Shown here: positions 45,132-55,939 of the stretch, piece by piece | Numbering within the stretch: the stretch's first letter is position 1 | How the letters are laid out: every line of letters starts with the position of its first letter | From: Limnephilus marmoratus | Lineage: Eukaryota > Arthropoda > Insecta > Trichoptera > Limnephilidae | Direction of reading: 5' to 3' | Assembly (NCBI GenBank): GCA_917880885.1 | Contig: OU862908.1 | Span: 59,045,819-59,109,818 of the forward strand | Length of the DNA: 64,000 nt | Made by a program: the position numbers and the translations under genes | Notes under the pieces: model-generated | Told to the model about the DNA's origin: nothing | What the model saw: the letters and a program-made list of their open reading frames with translations, nothing else | Databases searched by the model: none

Positions 45132-45424
45132 AAGGTTTAATTATTCTTTGTAACGTTAAAACTTTTTTGTTTAACTATCTTCCAAAATGTCAAGTTAAAA
45201 TAAAAATAAAATCTAGTAGGTCTATAATTGTATGAATAATCTGACTCACCTGCAATAATAACGACAAAATAAATTAATTAAAAATAGTGTCTTTGATATT
45301 TTACAAATCTACGGTTTTATACCGAGATTGATGAAATTTAGCACACTTGACCTTCAAAATAAGAGGAAGTTACAGAAGGTGTCTATGGTAATAATTAGAG
45401 ATTTTCAGGGCCAAAAGTATTATC

Positions 45425-45560
45425 GTGATTTATTTTTGGGGTGTTATGCCCAGTTGCGCTACCGTCTTCTTTAGTTTCGGATAACATCACAGTTTCCAAA
45501 ACGTTGGCTACAGAAGGAACACGTAGCGCAACACGGCATAACACCTCAAAAATAAATCAC
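45425..45560. mobile_element. GGTGTTATGCC foldback repeat, copy 5
   Basis: GTGATTTATTTTTGGGGTGT on the left and its near-exact reverse complement on the right. GTTGCGCTACCGTCTTCTTT mirrors AGAAGG...GTAGCGCAAC. It lies between two similar sequences (45330-45400 and 45590-45660, GAGATTGATGAAATTT and GAGATTCATAAAATTT), which may be one older repeat split by this insertion. Confidence 0.75.
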
Positions 45561-45564
45561 AAAG

Positions 45565-46850
45565 TCTGTAGGTTGCTTATTTTTTTAAAATAAAAATCCT
45601 CAGATTTGATCCGAGATTCATAAAATTTTGAACACTTGACGTTAAAATAAAAAAAAGAAAATTACCGTCCTACTATTTCGAAAAATTCCGCGTAAAACTC
45701 GGGCAACTCCAGGGACATCAGCTCGTCATATTTATAATATCGACTAATGATCCTCATATTACCGCTCGTTAAATGCCATTTATATAAATGCCCATACTTA
45801 TAACTTATGGTTTGAGTAAATCGACATATTCAAGCAGGTGTACAGATAATATACAATGAACACGGTTCCAGGTATGTATGTCGAATATCTCACCATCGTT
45901 ACTTACCCCTCTAGATGGTCTGAAATGGCGGCTGGTATGCAAACCGCACAAGTGAATATGTATAACGTCATAATGCTTCCGTTTGCCTAATAAAGTGACA
46001 GAGAGGAAATGGAGTTTACGCAGTAGTTCATAATTCCATATGAAGTATAAATTTGTTTTGAGAAATTTTAAAAGTACTAATACATCGATACTTTCTAACG
46101 ATTGTCAACCAAGTCGTTAAATATATATATATATTTCAATAACATTACTTCATCAAAAGAACAAATTTCAACATTTTGTTCATTTATGATTCTATTGACT
46201 TCAAGATCACTACTCAACAATATATCCAGGATTTCTCCTGGTATGTAGCTGGTTTTCAGCAGAGCCTTTAATATAGTACACAAAATAAATAGCTAAATTA
46301 AAATAAAATAAATACATTAAATTAAATTAAATTAAATAATATTAAATAAAGACATTTATGACATACGAAGGCATGTTTTTGAGGTGTTAACAATATAATT
46401 CGAAACTTCAAAGGGAGTGAAAGTTAATTTTTTTTTCACAATTTTCTCGTGTTTTAACTTGTTTTACGGCATTTTATTCTATTCACCACGTTTTTCCGGG
46501 CACAAGAGTTTAGCATGTTTACAATATTTTAACATTCTTAAAGTGTTTTAAACTTTTAACCATCGTTTACCATATTTACGCGTTCAGTACGTTTCCTGAT
46601 GTTTTATTGAATTTTACACTATTTAACACCTCTTCCGTTTTTTACGTTGTTACGGTGTTTTACTAATTTGAGACGGTACTAAATTAAGTTATTAAATTAA
46701 ATTACACAAAAAATATTAAATCAAAACTCTAATTTAATACATAGAATATAAATAATAAAATTTAAACATGTAAATCAAAAATAAAATTAAAGCAAATAAT
46801 ATTAATATTAAAAATAATTAATATAATGTATCTACACACATAAATTCTCC
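45565..46850. other. Unassigned AT-rich stretch
   Basis: A 44-codon ORF at 45856-45990 (MNTVPGMYVEYLTIV...) and a 62-codon minus frame at 46095-46283 match nothing known. 46305-46850 is low-complexity AT. Confidence 0.35.
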
Positions 46851-46856
46851 CCTCTG

Positions 46857-47045
46857 TCCCCTCACCCATTTATTGGATAACCAACACCTCAGTCGTAGGT
46901 CACCCTCAGTAGTTCACTACGTTTAGTGACTTAGCAGGGGTGCTCGGGTTCACAGGGTGAGGTTTGTCCGGGTGTTGGCGGAGGATGCGTCTGGCCACCA
47001 GCACGGCACGCCGGATCTGGAGAAAATGGTCGAGGGATTTTTTAA
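46857..47045 (+). repeat. A-tailed hairpin repeat, copy g (3' truncated)
   Basis: CCATTTATTGGATAACCAAC, CAGCAGTAGTTCACTACG-like and GGTGAGGTTTGTCCGGGT words. It lacks the 3' stem and A-tail because it runs into the inverted pyrimidine repeat. Confidence 0.65.
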
Positions 47046-47049
47046 TTAG

Positions 47050-47678
47050 GCAATACACCCTAAAAAGGGTGCTTTGTTGGCGTCGTACTTAATAACTGTC
47101 TCTAAAAATGAATCGCCGAAATGTATGTATGCGTATAAACCCGAACGACTGCACCAAATTGGATAATTCTTTTTTTTTGTTCGTTATTTTGTATAAAACT
47201 ACCGTTGAATTCTGGCATGAAATTTGTATAAAAATATTATAATAGGTGGCACGCGAGCAGTTTGTGTCGGGAATGTATCGGGAATGAATGTGTGGAATGC
47301 GAGAGGTGAGTGGTGAGAGGGGGGAGTGGGGAGTGGGGAGGAAGGGAGTGTTGGGAGGGTATTTGTGGAGGGGGGGGGGGGAGGGGGAGGAGGGTGGGGG
47401 GAGGGGGTTAGGGGAGGGAGAGAAGGAAGGGGAAAGGGGAAGGATGGAGGAGGGTGTGGGGATGAGTAGGGGGTGGGGGTAAGGGGGTTGATGAGGGAGT
47501 GGTGTGGGGAGAGGGTATGTGGAGGAGTAGGGGTTGGGGGGAGGGGTGGGTGGAGTGGAGTAGAGTGGGGAGAGGGAAGGGGGGGAGTGGAGTGGGGAGA
47601 GAGAAGATGGAGGAGGTGAAGTGGGAAACCCCTTATACCATGCGAGCGAAGCCGCGGGAAAAAGCTAGTAATTAATAT
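47050..47678 (-). repeat. Pyrimidine-rich repeat class, inverted copy with long purine tract
   Basis: On the plus strand AAAAATGAATCGCCGAAATG (partner of the CGATTCATTTTTAT end), AGGTGGCACGCGAGCAGTTT, about 360 bases of G/A (47290-47635), then ACCATGCGAGCGAAGCCGCG and GGAAAAAGCTAGTA, the mirrored start. Reversed, the start ACTAGCTTTTTCCCGCGGCT is a very common insect repeat word. Confidence 0.65.
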
Positions 47679-47679
47679 A

Positions 47680-49020
47680 TTTATTTTTCAAACAGATTAA
47701 TTTTTATTAAGCACTCAAATTTACAAAAGCGATCATATGGGAAATGTTTGGAAACACGGAGTTTAGTATGTAGGAAGTACGATTTTATCACAAACGAAAC
47801 TCAAGACAGAATGGCGGTTCGTTTCAGTGTGGCAATTAAATGAATATTGCCAGCATTTTAATTTAAATTACGAGTAGTTCCTAAACTTCTTTTGTTATTG
47901 TTCCTTTTTAAGTCTTACTTATACGATCCTAGCGACTTCCGTACTATGCTTATACCCGTATCGTTACAGTTGTAAAGGTATAAAATGTATACCCTGAATG
48001 TTTGTAAATTAAAAACCACACAAAATGAAGCCGTAGTAAATGAGTGGTAGATATTCTAAACGTATGCAACACTACGTATGCATACTTGTCCTACGCATGC
48101 AATGCAAATTTGAATCGTACTATCGCGATATTCAACAGATTTTACATTTTAAATCACTTCGTAATGTCCTATTACACCAATTGGTTGTTCTTCTTCCATT
48201 TTAACAACAAAAACGCGCAATAAATGTCAATAAACGCCAAACTTAAAACAAACACAACATTAATCGTCAAATCAACTTACGCCGATCTGGACAGCGCAGA
48301 TTAGCATCGTATGGGGAACGTTGCGTGTGACAAGTGTGTTTCTAAAGCATCGATTTTCGTAGAAAATGTATGGTTTGTAAGATGTCTAAATGTCTTAATG
48401 CGTTGCTTGTGTTGCGTACGTGTACTTACCTTGAGTATCGCCCGGGTAAAAAAAAACCCAAAAAATTGCTTGAATTGCTGTTTCTTGTTGATCAGATCAG
48501 ATTATCCCATATCCTCCTCCCTACTCCCTTCAGCCTCACAACATGTACCCCAACTGAAGTTGTTATAATCTCACTGGCTTCGATTAAAAAAAATCGAAAC
48601 CTTTATCGATGACCTTAAGACATGGTTTGAAAAAAAAATCTTTTTGCAGATCAAAATACCAAGGAGTTTCAGGCAATCGAACCAAATGTAGTTTATTGAT
48701 CCCTGTCCTATGAAACTATCGGATCACTTGCACTCGCACCAGTGTATTAAGTCAAAAATTATCTTTTTATAGTTAATTGATAATGCAGTTTTATGCAGCA
48801 TTTTTTGTTCTATTTATTGCTTTAACACAGTCATTCAAATAACATTTGAAATTCGTTGAAATTAAGTTACTTCACTAAAGCATTTTAAAAATATTTGAAG
48901 AAGTTGATTGCTTTACTATATTCTTGTGATATAACACGGTAATGTATCAACGGGAAGTTTTTTTTGGTACTTTAGCATTTATGTATATATATTTGATTTG
49001 ACATACTGAAGTGTATTATT
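47680..49020. other. Mostly unassigned stretch
   Basis: A decayed SINE S tail is plausible at 48478-48598 (CAGATCAGATTATCCC, CAGCCTCACAACATGTACCC, AATCTCACTGGCTTCGAT). The rest has no supported feature. Confidence 0.35.
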
Positions 49021-49021
49021 C

Positions 49022-49241
49022 TTTATTTATTAAAAGAAAATAACTTAGTTTACATCACTTTATTTTTTATATTTTATACTATCAACATGTTTCGTGAACC
49101 ATGTTCACTTCTTCAGGAATAAAAGTATACTAATTATAGTATATTCCTGAAGAAGTGAACATGGTTCACGAAACATGTTGATAGTATAAAATATAAAAAA
49201 TAAAGTGATCTAAACTAAGTTATTTTCTTTTAATAAATAAA
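49022..49241. repeat. Near-perfect 100-bp-arm palindrome
   Basis: Arms 49022-49121 and 49142-49241 pair at 99 of 100 positions (the single mismatch is C49053 against C49210) around a 20-base loop. Each arm holds CCTGAAGAAGTGAACATGGT and TCACGAAACATG in one orientation. No target duplication is evident. Such high arm identity suggests a young foldback insertion or recent arm conversion. Confidence 0.92.
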
Positions 49242-49244
49242 TAA

Positions 49245-50024
49245 TGACATCACAAAGTAACAACCTTTTAGAAGAAGTTTTCTTCGAAAAAAAAATTGTA
49301 TTATTCTCTTACGAAGATTTTTTTACATCCCGCAATATAACAGTACAAAATTGAATATTCATCCCGAAATTTAAAAAAAATATTTTACTACTGTAGTGTA
49401 TTAAGTAAAAAACAACATAACATAATGCAAACACTATTTATTTATTATTTTTCATGTGAATGACAACCGAAATCCCTGTGATATATAAAAAAATCTAAGA
49501 TAATTAATTGAAAACCAATTTGATAAAGAAATTCGTTACTTGAAACTATACTTTTTAACATAGTACACTAAAACACTCATGGTGCGACTGGTAGAGTTAA
49601 ATATGTGAATCATTGTACGTCGTACATCGGATTGTACGTTTATATTTGCATTATATTACATAATATAATATGCAGGTGTTAATGTTTATCTCGAATGACC
49701 TCTGGCTGAGGAAGATGTTAAACTATTTCTGTCTCTTTTCATTTACAGTCACGTTTTGCTCGTCGCTCATTGATTATATTATAATAATTGGAGTCATCAT
49801 GTCAATTGCAGCGTTTAATTGAAATCGTATTAACTTAATCAGGTTTATGTTATTTTATCTTATGTTAGTTGCTTATTAGTTACTTCGCATCTTTAGACAA
49901 ACAATAAATACCAAATAAAAATGAGAACATAACGAGACATTGTGAATCATGCGGTGATTGATTAAAAATCGGCTCTTTTTAAAAAGTTTGTATGTATAAT
50001 TAATGTATGCCCCCTAACCATTCT
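49245..50024. other. Unassigned, partly repeat-poor stretch
   Basis: About 49580-49930 shows no sharing with the window; no ORF is supported. Confidence 0.3.
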
Positions 50025-50205
50025 GGATTGAAACTTTGCTTGAAATGGCATTAGCAGTGTTTGGTGACCAGATCTGAATTTTCAAGTACTTTCCTACCTT
50101 CCTTTTCCCCATCTTCTCCTCCCCACTACACTCAGCCTCACAACATACCCCCATTGGAGATGCCATAGTCTTACTGGTTCCAGACGGGACACATTTAAAA
50201 ACTTA
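50025..50205 (+). repeat. SINE family S, copy e (5' truncated)
   Basis: GAAACTTTGCTTGAAATGGC, GTTTGGTGACCAGATCTGAA, CAGCCTCACAACATACCCCC, GATGCCATAGTCTTACTGGT and TCCAGACGGGAC follow the order of copy c. The tRNA head is missing. Confidence 0.7.
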
Positions 50206-50487
50206 ACTAAAATCCATTTTTCTAAAAGATTTTGAAACGTTCCCATGTTTATAATGTACTCGTACATTATTTTTGTGGTAAATTAATTTTAAGTAATTAA
50301 GATATTGATGAGTTAAATTATAAAAAAAAAATTAAAAGCAAAAATAATTAAAATTATTAAATAATTAAATAAAACACAATTTATATTATTGGATAAGTCA
50401 ATTAAATATAATTGAAAAAAAATACAGGTGTTAATAATTTTCGGTTATTATTTATTAATTAATTAATAAATTTTAAACATTTCTTCT

Positions 50488-50763
50488 GTAGAAAAACGTA
50501 GAAAGGACTCTGATCTAATTTGTATATTATTTAAAATTATCAACAGTATTACTGATACACCTGCGTTGTTACAACTCATCCAGTTTAACATCCCTTCCCG
50601 TAGACTTCGAAATAATGAATTGCTGTTCCTCAATCAACATTCTACTAATTATGGATACCATTCTCCCTTATCCAGAATGTCGAGACTTGTCAATGCAAGT
50701 CAAAGCATTGATTTTTTTGGTGTAAAACTAAATTACTTTCGGCAGTCGATACGCAATATTTAA
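50488..50763 (+). pseudogene. Non-LTR retrotransposon ORF2 C-terminal end
   Basis: The frame reads VEKRRKDSDLICILFKIINS, DTPALLQLIQFNIPSRRLR, STNYGYHSPLSRMSRLVN and FRQSIRNI before the stop. RR..D......I...I..P.LL..I.F.VP....R......Y....P..R is the closing pattern of Jockey-like polyproteins. An A/T tail (AATTAATAAATAAATAAATT, about 50917-50936) closes the element, so 50488-50940 is a 5'-truncated 3' end. The part present is open. Confidence 0.75.
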
Positions 50764-50940
50764 ATGCTTTTTCATGCTTTGACTTGTAGTGTCTCTATAT
50801 GTACTTTTTACATTTTATATTGTCATTGCTATTAATTTATATGTGCTCTCCCTTTACTGTCATCTGTGTTTTTTTATTCGTGTTATTTATTATGTTTTTA
50901 ATGGACTGTTGTCCGTAAATTAATAAATAAATAAATTAAA

Positions 50941-51840
50941 TAAATGATAATGAAACGAGATTAAGAATCTTGTTTTGTTTCATGTTTCGTTCAGATTTAT
51001 TAGAATTTTCGCCTTTTGTAATGAATGATTAAATAATTAATGTATAAATGTATTTTTTTTGACTGATTGATAATTAATCTTAAATAAATTTTGGCTTCAA
51101 GTACTATGGTTTCCTATTCGGTGTGCAATATTAAATATCTTGGTTTATTTAAATGATTGTCGGCATATTTGTAACATCATTCGAAAGCTTTGCGTACTTA
51201 CCTGTACCGATGTAACGGCTTCTTTCACCCTTCAATTGAATAACAGGATAATGGTGTTTTCTTTTCTCGGGCTATAACTTTAGGCTAAATGACACCTTAA
51301 TTTTGACCGAGATGAGAATTTCCATTCTTCGGTAAAAATACGAGAAACGAGTTTTTACATTTATTTTTACAAAGAGGTCATTTTGAGCGCGTATGTGGGA
51401 ACTATACTTGGACATAAAAAGAGATAAAGTGAAAAGTTGACAAGTGGCGATAAATATCGTTCATCGTCCCTGCTATTTAGTAAGACTGAACTAAAACGAT
51501 GGAAATGTGTATAGAGTGCCACATTTTGTGATTAAAACCTGTAGACATGTTTTAAAAACACCAGTATGTAGTGTATAATATAGCATTAACAAGATTGCAA
51601 ATATACCATGATCGAATAAAGTGATAAAGAAGAGAACGGTGCAAATTGGTACAAATAATATTGTTTTTCCAGGAATGTAATATAAGAAAACTACCTTATT
51701 TTTTCCTGTGCAATCCTCGGTGGCCGAAGGAGAGTTTAAACCCCTAAACCCGAACCCTTACATATTACATATGTCCTTGCAACAAGTGAAACATTTTTCG
51801 AAGTGCCGAAAAATGTTTTCAATCTAGATCAGGGGTCGTA
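50941..51840. other. Unassigned stretch
   Basis: No gene or repeat supported. Confidence 0.4.
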
Positions 51841-52054
51841 GCATGGGCGATCGATAAAAAAATCATGGTATAAATTTCGATAAATTCTCATCGTTCTCTA
51901 GGACAACTACAGATTACAAACAACAGTCGTCATCGAATATATTAAGAACACTCATTGTGAACTGTTACTTATTCGTAAGTGATCTGAAATCATGCTAGGG
52001 AACGGTGAAAAGTCACCGAAAGTTTTCCTATCAATCCTTATCGATCGCCCATGC
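51841..52054. mobile_element. 214-bp TIR element (17-bp perfect arms)
   Basis: GCATGGGCGATCGATAA at 51841 and its exact reverse complement ending at 52054. No coding content, and the flanks give no clear duplication. Confidence 0.6.
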
Positions 52055-52109
52055 ATCATGCATCACCCATCGCCAGATGGACATAGGCATCTTAAAATAC
52101 CTAAGGTAA

Positions 52110-52432
52110 GGGGCCATTTATTCAGTTCTCACGTAAGATCACAAAAATGCGCAAACTTAAAGTTATACTTTGAAAAAAGCGCGGACAACCGCGCGAGTGC
52201 CGAGGTTCGCTCGGATGCGTATAGGTAAACGATTTCCATCTCCATGGCAACGGACCCGCGCAAACAAACATTAAAAAAAACCAAACGTGTATTAATTTTT
52301 TCCTTTAGATTCTCACGTAATAAATATTAAACAGGGGGGGAGGGGGTCGGCATATTCTAATTTTTTCTTATAATATGGGGAGAGGGGGTCGAAAACTAAC
52401 AAAATTCGTCTTACGTAATAAATGAATGGCCC
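52110..52432. mobile_element. PIF/Harbinger-like MITE with G-tracts
   Basis: GGGGCCATTTATTCAGTTCT then CACGTAAG on the left; GGGCCATTCATTTATTACGT then AAG reversed on the right. GGGGGGGAGGGGGTCGGC (52334-52351) and GGGGAGAGGGGGTCG sit near the right side, G on the same strand. The flanks (TAA left, TTA right) do not give a clean duplication. Confidence 0.55.
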
Positions 52433-52434
52433 TT

Positions 52435-53098
52435 AAATACCTAGACGTCTATAAATAAATGCGTACGAGGGGTGGGATTTAAGGTAAAGTATGATTATTA
52501 TAAATTAAAATCAAAATTTTAAATCAAAATAAAACAAATGCAGAAATTAAACAACGACTAGCGAAAATAATTGTGATGTGGGTGAGGATATATTAAAATT
52601 ACAAACAAGCATTTTTTCTACACATTCTAACAATCTTTTAAAGTACTTACAATAATTTTCAAAGTACGTAGAGATGTTCAATAAAAAAATAAACCTGCTC
52701 GTAACACTTTCCTGATCGGCAAAGGAAATAAAAAAGTGCTGTGAATTTATGGTTTCTCGATCGTTGAATCGTACTGTCCCCGGGCGTGCTGTAAATATTA
52801 TTGGTTCAAATCAAATGTTCGTGATAGTGCTGTGCTGTCTCTGGTCTGCGGGCATTGGTTGCGTGTCGGGAACATCTGGGCAATAGGGCAGCTAGTTCTA
52901 GAGAAGCGTGGTCAACACCACAATTGGCCGGGCTATTCAATTATTTATAACTGTCGCCAAAGGGTTAACTGTAGAAATGAAAGTCGTTGCTAGTATAGAG
53001 TTATTGCTTTGATTTCTTCGAGGGAATGAGATCAAAATGGATTAATATTATAGTTCATACATCTATTCTGCTCAACAAGAGCGAATCATTTTATTAAA
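52435..53098. other. Partly repeat-poor stretch
   Basis: About 52680-53050 has balanced composition and no repeats shared in the window; no exon is supported. Confidence 0.3.
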
Positions 53099-53100
53099 TA

Positions 53101-53120
53101 ACTAGCGCAGACTCGTGAAA
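53101..53120 (+). repeat. Short dispersed word, copy 2
   Basis: Exact repeat of the 15123 word (ACTAGCGCAGACTCGTGAAA). Confidence 0.5.
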
Positions 53121-53159
53121 AATCACATAAAAAAAAATAAAGAATCAAACCCCCGTTAA

Positions 53160-53868
53160 CCCATTGGCCACAAACCCCGACAGCCTGCCGGGTGTGCAAC
53201 TCAGGTACTTAACCACAAACCCCGGCACGCTGACGGGCTAGAGTAGGTCCGCCAAAAAACGGAAAAACGAGCTCAACAATGACATTTTTGAATAAAATTT
53301 TAAATGCCGAACATTCTGTAGGTAATTAATCATTCATTTCGTAGAATTGGCAATAAAATTTTTCTTATGTTTTTTCCCTGATATTTGTGTTCCAAATGTT
53401 GTGTGCTGCCAGCCGCCATTTAATTTCTTCAAAATTGCGAGTGGTTGTATGCTTTTGGTAGTGACCCTGAACGTGCCTGATTGCTTTGAGGACTATCATA
53501 CCAAAATATTTTATTAGTTATTAGTATACATGTATGTAAAAAAAAAAAATTATTTTTGTTCGATTTATGAATATTATGTTTTTTGTAACTTTTTGAATAA
53601 AAATGGGGAAAAAAACTTACGAAAAAAGAGAAGGTTATGTTTGTATCTTTATTTAGACATATTTTGGTATATTTTTTAAATTTTATTTTAATGTTTTTCT
53701 TTACCTTAATTGAATATATAAATAAATTTAAAGAAATTAATTCATTTTAATATATGGTTTAAAAGTTACAATAGAATTAGTACACCAATGCAGGTTTTCA
53801 ATTTTTGGTACAAAATTAATTCAGTGGTGAAGGCCAATTTTTTGCTCATTAATTCTGTAGCCAATGGG
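53160..53868. mobile_element. 709-bp TTAA-flanked piggyBac-like MITE
   Basis: TTAA (53156-53159) precedes CCCATTGGCCACA, and TGTAGCCAATGGG precedes TTAA (53869-53872), giving a 12-of-13 TIR with TTAA duplication. CCACAAACCCCGACAGCCTG and CCACAAACCCCGGCACGCTG (53168, 53211) form a sub-terminal direct repeat. TTAA plus a CCC terminus is typical of piggyBac-type elements. There is no transposase. Confidence 0.75.
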
Positions 53869-54141
53869 TTAAGAGTATATATCCAGCGAACCAGAATTCT
53901 GATTTTGTCACCAGCGCTCATATGTTAGCGCTTCGCTAACGGAATTTTTCAGAACTAGATAGATTTCATTCTTATCCTACTATCACTCGTGTCTGGGTAA
54001 AACAATAAAATCTTTGAAATATTTCATTTTTCTATAATGGATAACCACAAAGTAATAACCACATATATAATATAATATAATATAATGGATAACCGCAAAG
54101 CTACATTAAAAAATATAAAAAATAAAATCTTTGTTTTATTA

Positions 54142-54556
54142 GGGGCCGTTCAAGTATTACGTAACGCACTTGGGGGGGGAGGGGGGTCTTGTGAAACGTT
54201 ACTGTGCGTTACGGGGGGGGGGGGGGGGGGGAGGGTTCAAACAATGCGTTACGTAACATGTTTTTCTTTATTTAGATTAAAAAAAACTACGGAATTAAAA
54301 TCTTCCAAGTTAGCAATCCTTTTCGTTCTCGAAATCTCTTGTTTTATTTATTACCGCAAACGCGATTAAAACCAGAAAAGGGTATTTAAGTGACTTTCCA
54401 GTACTTTGCGCAACTTAATTGTGACTTTCAGGTAAAAATAGTCACATGGGCATTCAGGGGGGGGGGGGGGGGGGGTGATACGGAAAAACGTTACGGCGCG
54501 TTACATGGGGGGGAGGGGGGGTCAAAAATTTCGTTACGTAATACTTGAACGCCCCC
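54142..54556. mobile_element. 415-bp PIF/Harbinger-like MITE (TTA) with long G-tracts
   Basis: GGGGCCGTTCAAGTATTACG left and GGGGGCGTTCAAGTATTACG reversed right (24 of 25 bp over the full TIR). TTA abuts both ends (54139-54141, 54557-54559). Four G-tracts, two of them about 18-19 G long, all lie on the plus strand although the termini are inverted. GTTACGTAAC-like words recur inside. Confidence 0.8.
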
Positions 54557-54625
54557 TTATTCAAATTGCAAGCAAGTTTTTTGGTGTTGGGACTTGTATT
54601 TCATGGTGAAAATTTTCTTATTTAG

Positions 54626-54786
54626 ACCTTTTGTGACCAATTTTACCAAGGTGATAACATCAAAATTTTGCTGGGAAGAGCGTCACAGAGACGTCCTCCC
54701 TAGGGCGCGGTTCGGGCCGGAAGCCGTAATGAATTGGCTTGGAACTTATGTTTTCGGCTGCTACAAAGATGACCAAACTCGAATTG
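54626..54786 (+). CDS. Candidate host exon
   Basis: A 161-base segment bounded by a pyrimidine-rich acceptor (TTTTCTTATTTAG) and a donor (ATTG|GTAAAT). It is open in one frame for 53 codons (PFVTNFTKVITSKFCWEERH... FGPEAVMNWLGTYVFGCYKD). The central part (GAAGAGCGTCACAGAGACG ... GCGCGGTTCGGGCCGGAAGC) is much more GC-rich than the flanks. The GPEAVMNWL segment faintly recalls the G.EAVDWL turn of DEP domains, but this is not enough to name a family. It might also be a transposon fragment. Confidence 0.3.
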
Positions 54787-54879
54787 GTAAATTAATTAGG
54801 AACATATATTTACTAAAATTATTTTTGTTTAAAACAATTTATTATGGTTCAATAATGTGTAATCAAAATATGTGTTAAA

Positions 54880-55296
54880 AAAATCTGAATTATATTAGTT
54901 AGTAAATGCGCAAATAAATAAACAAATAGACCATTTTTCAACATGAAACACGTGCCGGGATTTTTTTTAATGATTTTATTTGAACTAAATAATTTTTTTT
55001 GAAACATGGCTTTACCAGATAATGGATACTGTACGATTATATGGTATGAATTCTGCCTTGTATAATAATATTTTTGTTTTGTAAATTAATAAATCTGAGC
55101 CTCGACTAAGAGTATAACTTTTTTTAAATTAATTTTTTTTTTAATTTAAAAAAATATAAAACACCGCTTAACCAGAAAACATAACAATCTTTCGAAATCA
55201 TAATATGTTTTTTTGTAAAAATGTTTCTTAACTTCTAGAAGAACTGCTTGGAAAGCAACTATCTGATCATTACTTCACCAACGACACTCTTGCCAT
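54880..55296. other. Unassigned AT-rich stretch
   Basis: No feature supported. Confidence 0.4.
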
Positions 55297-55447
55297 ACAT
55301 TAATTACGTGAGCTCAAAAGGGGGGGAGGGGTCCAGCAAAATCTCACGCCTACTTGAAAAGAATATACGAAGTAGCCCAAATTTATCTCAACCAAGGGGG
55401 GGGGGGGGTCTAGATTGGAAGAAAAACTGCTCAAGTAATTAATTTAT
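55297..55447. mobile_element. Small G-tract element, probably MITE-related
   Basis: CATTAATTACGTGAGCTC and the reversed right end (CATAAATTAATTACTTGAGC) resemble each other, with G-tracts (AAAGGGGGGGAGGGG; GGGGGGGGGGGGGTC) on the plus strand. It looks like a decayed relative of the 52110 and 54142 MITEs. Confidence 0.4.
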
Positions 55448-55657
55448 GCCTCCTAAGTCAATACACAAATGACGCCCCACCACTATGACACCTCGTGGCA
55501 CCCTGACGGATCAAATTAGAAGGCACTGTAAAGCGGGGGGCACGGGAACGACGGGAACATTGTTTTTTCCAGGAATCGTCATTTTGCCGTCGTAATTTTT
55601 ACGATAGTTTAGTATTCTAGGATTAATAACATTTTGAAATATACAAAATATATATTT

Positions 55658-55936
55658 TTTTTACATGAGCTCCACACAGGAGGTCTTGAGGAAAATAATT
55701 TCCCTCAGGGCCTGTGTCATCTTTGGTGATGCTGTGTGGAGGGTTTTTTAAGGAAAGGTAGGAGAGGAGAGTTCTGGGAAGGAAAAGGGTTTAAGGGGTG
55801 GGTAGGAATCTGGGGTTCAGTGTGTCCTGGTCATCCGCCCCCGAGACCTAGATAAACCTCACCCCATGAACCCGGGCACCCCTGCTAAATCACCAAACGT
55901 AGCGAACCACTTGGGGTGACCTACGGCAGAGATGTT
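55658..55936 (-). repeat. A-tailed hairpin repeat, copy h
   Basis: The most complete short form: TTTTTTTTACATGAGCTCC, the stem GGTCTTGAGGAAAATAATTT/CCCTCAGGGCC, GGAAGGAAAAGGGTTTAAGG, ACCCGGGCACCCCTGCTAAA and CGTAGCGAACCACTTGGGG. It ends before the TATTGGATAACC word. Confidence 0.8.
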
Positions 55937-55939
55937 TTC

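Noticed and set aside
45856..45990. 44-codon ORF (MNTVPGMYVEYLTIV...)
   Set aside because: Length is compatible with chance in this DNA and no family is recognised.
47288..47482. Gly/Glu-rich ORF
   Set aside because: By-product of the purine-rich strand of the inverted pyrimidine repeat.
54085..54369. 94-residue ORF with Gly runs
   Set aside because: It is created by the G-tracts of the MITE at 54142-54556.
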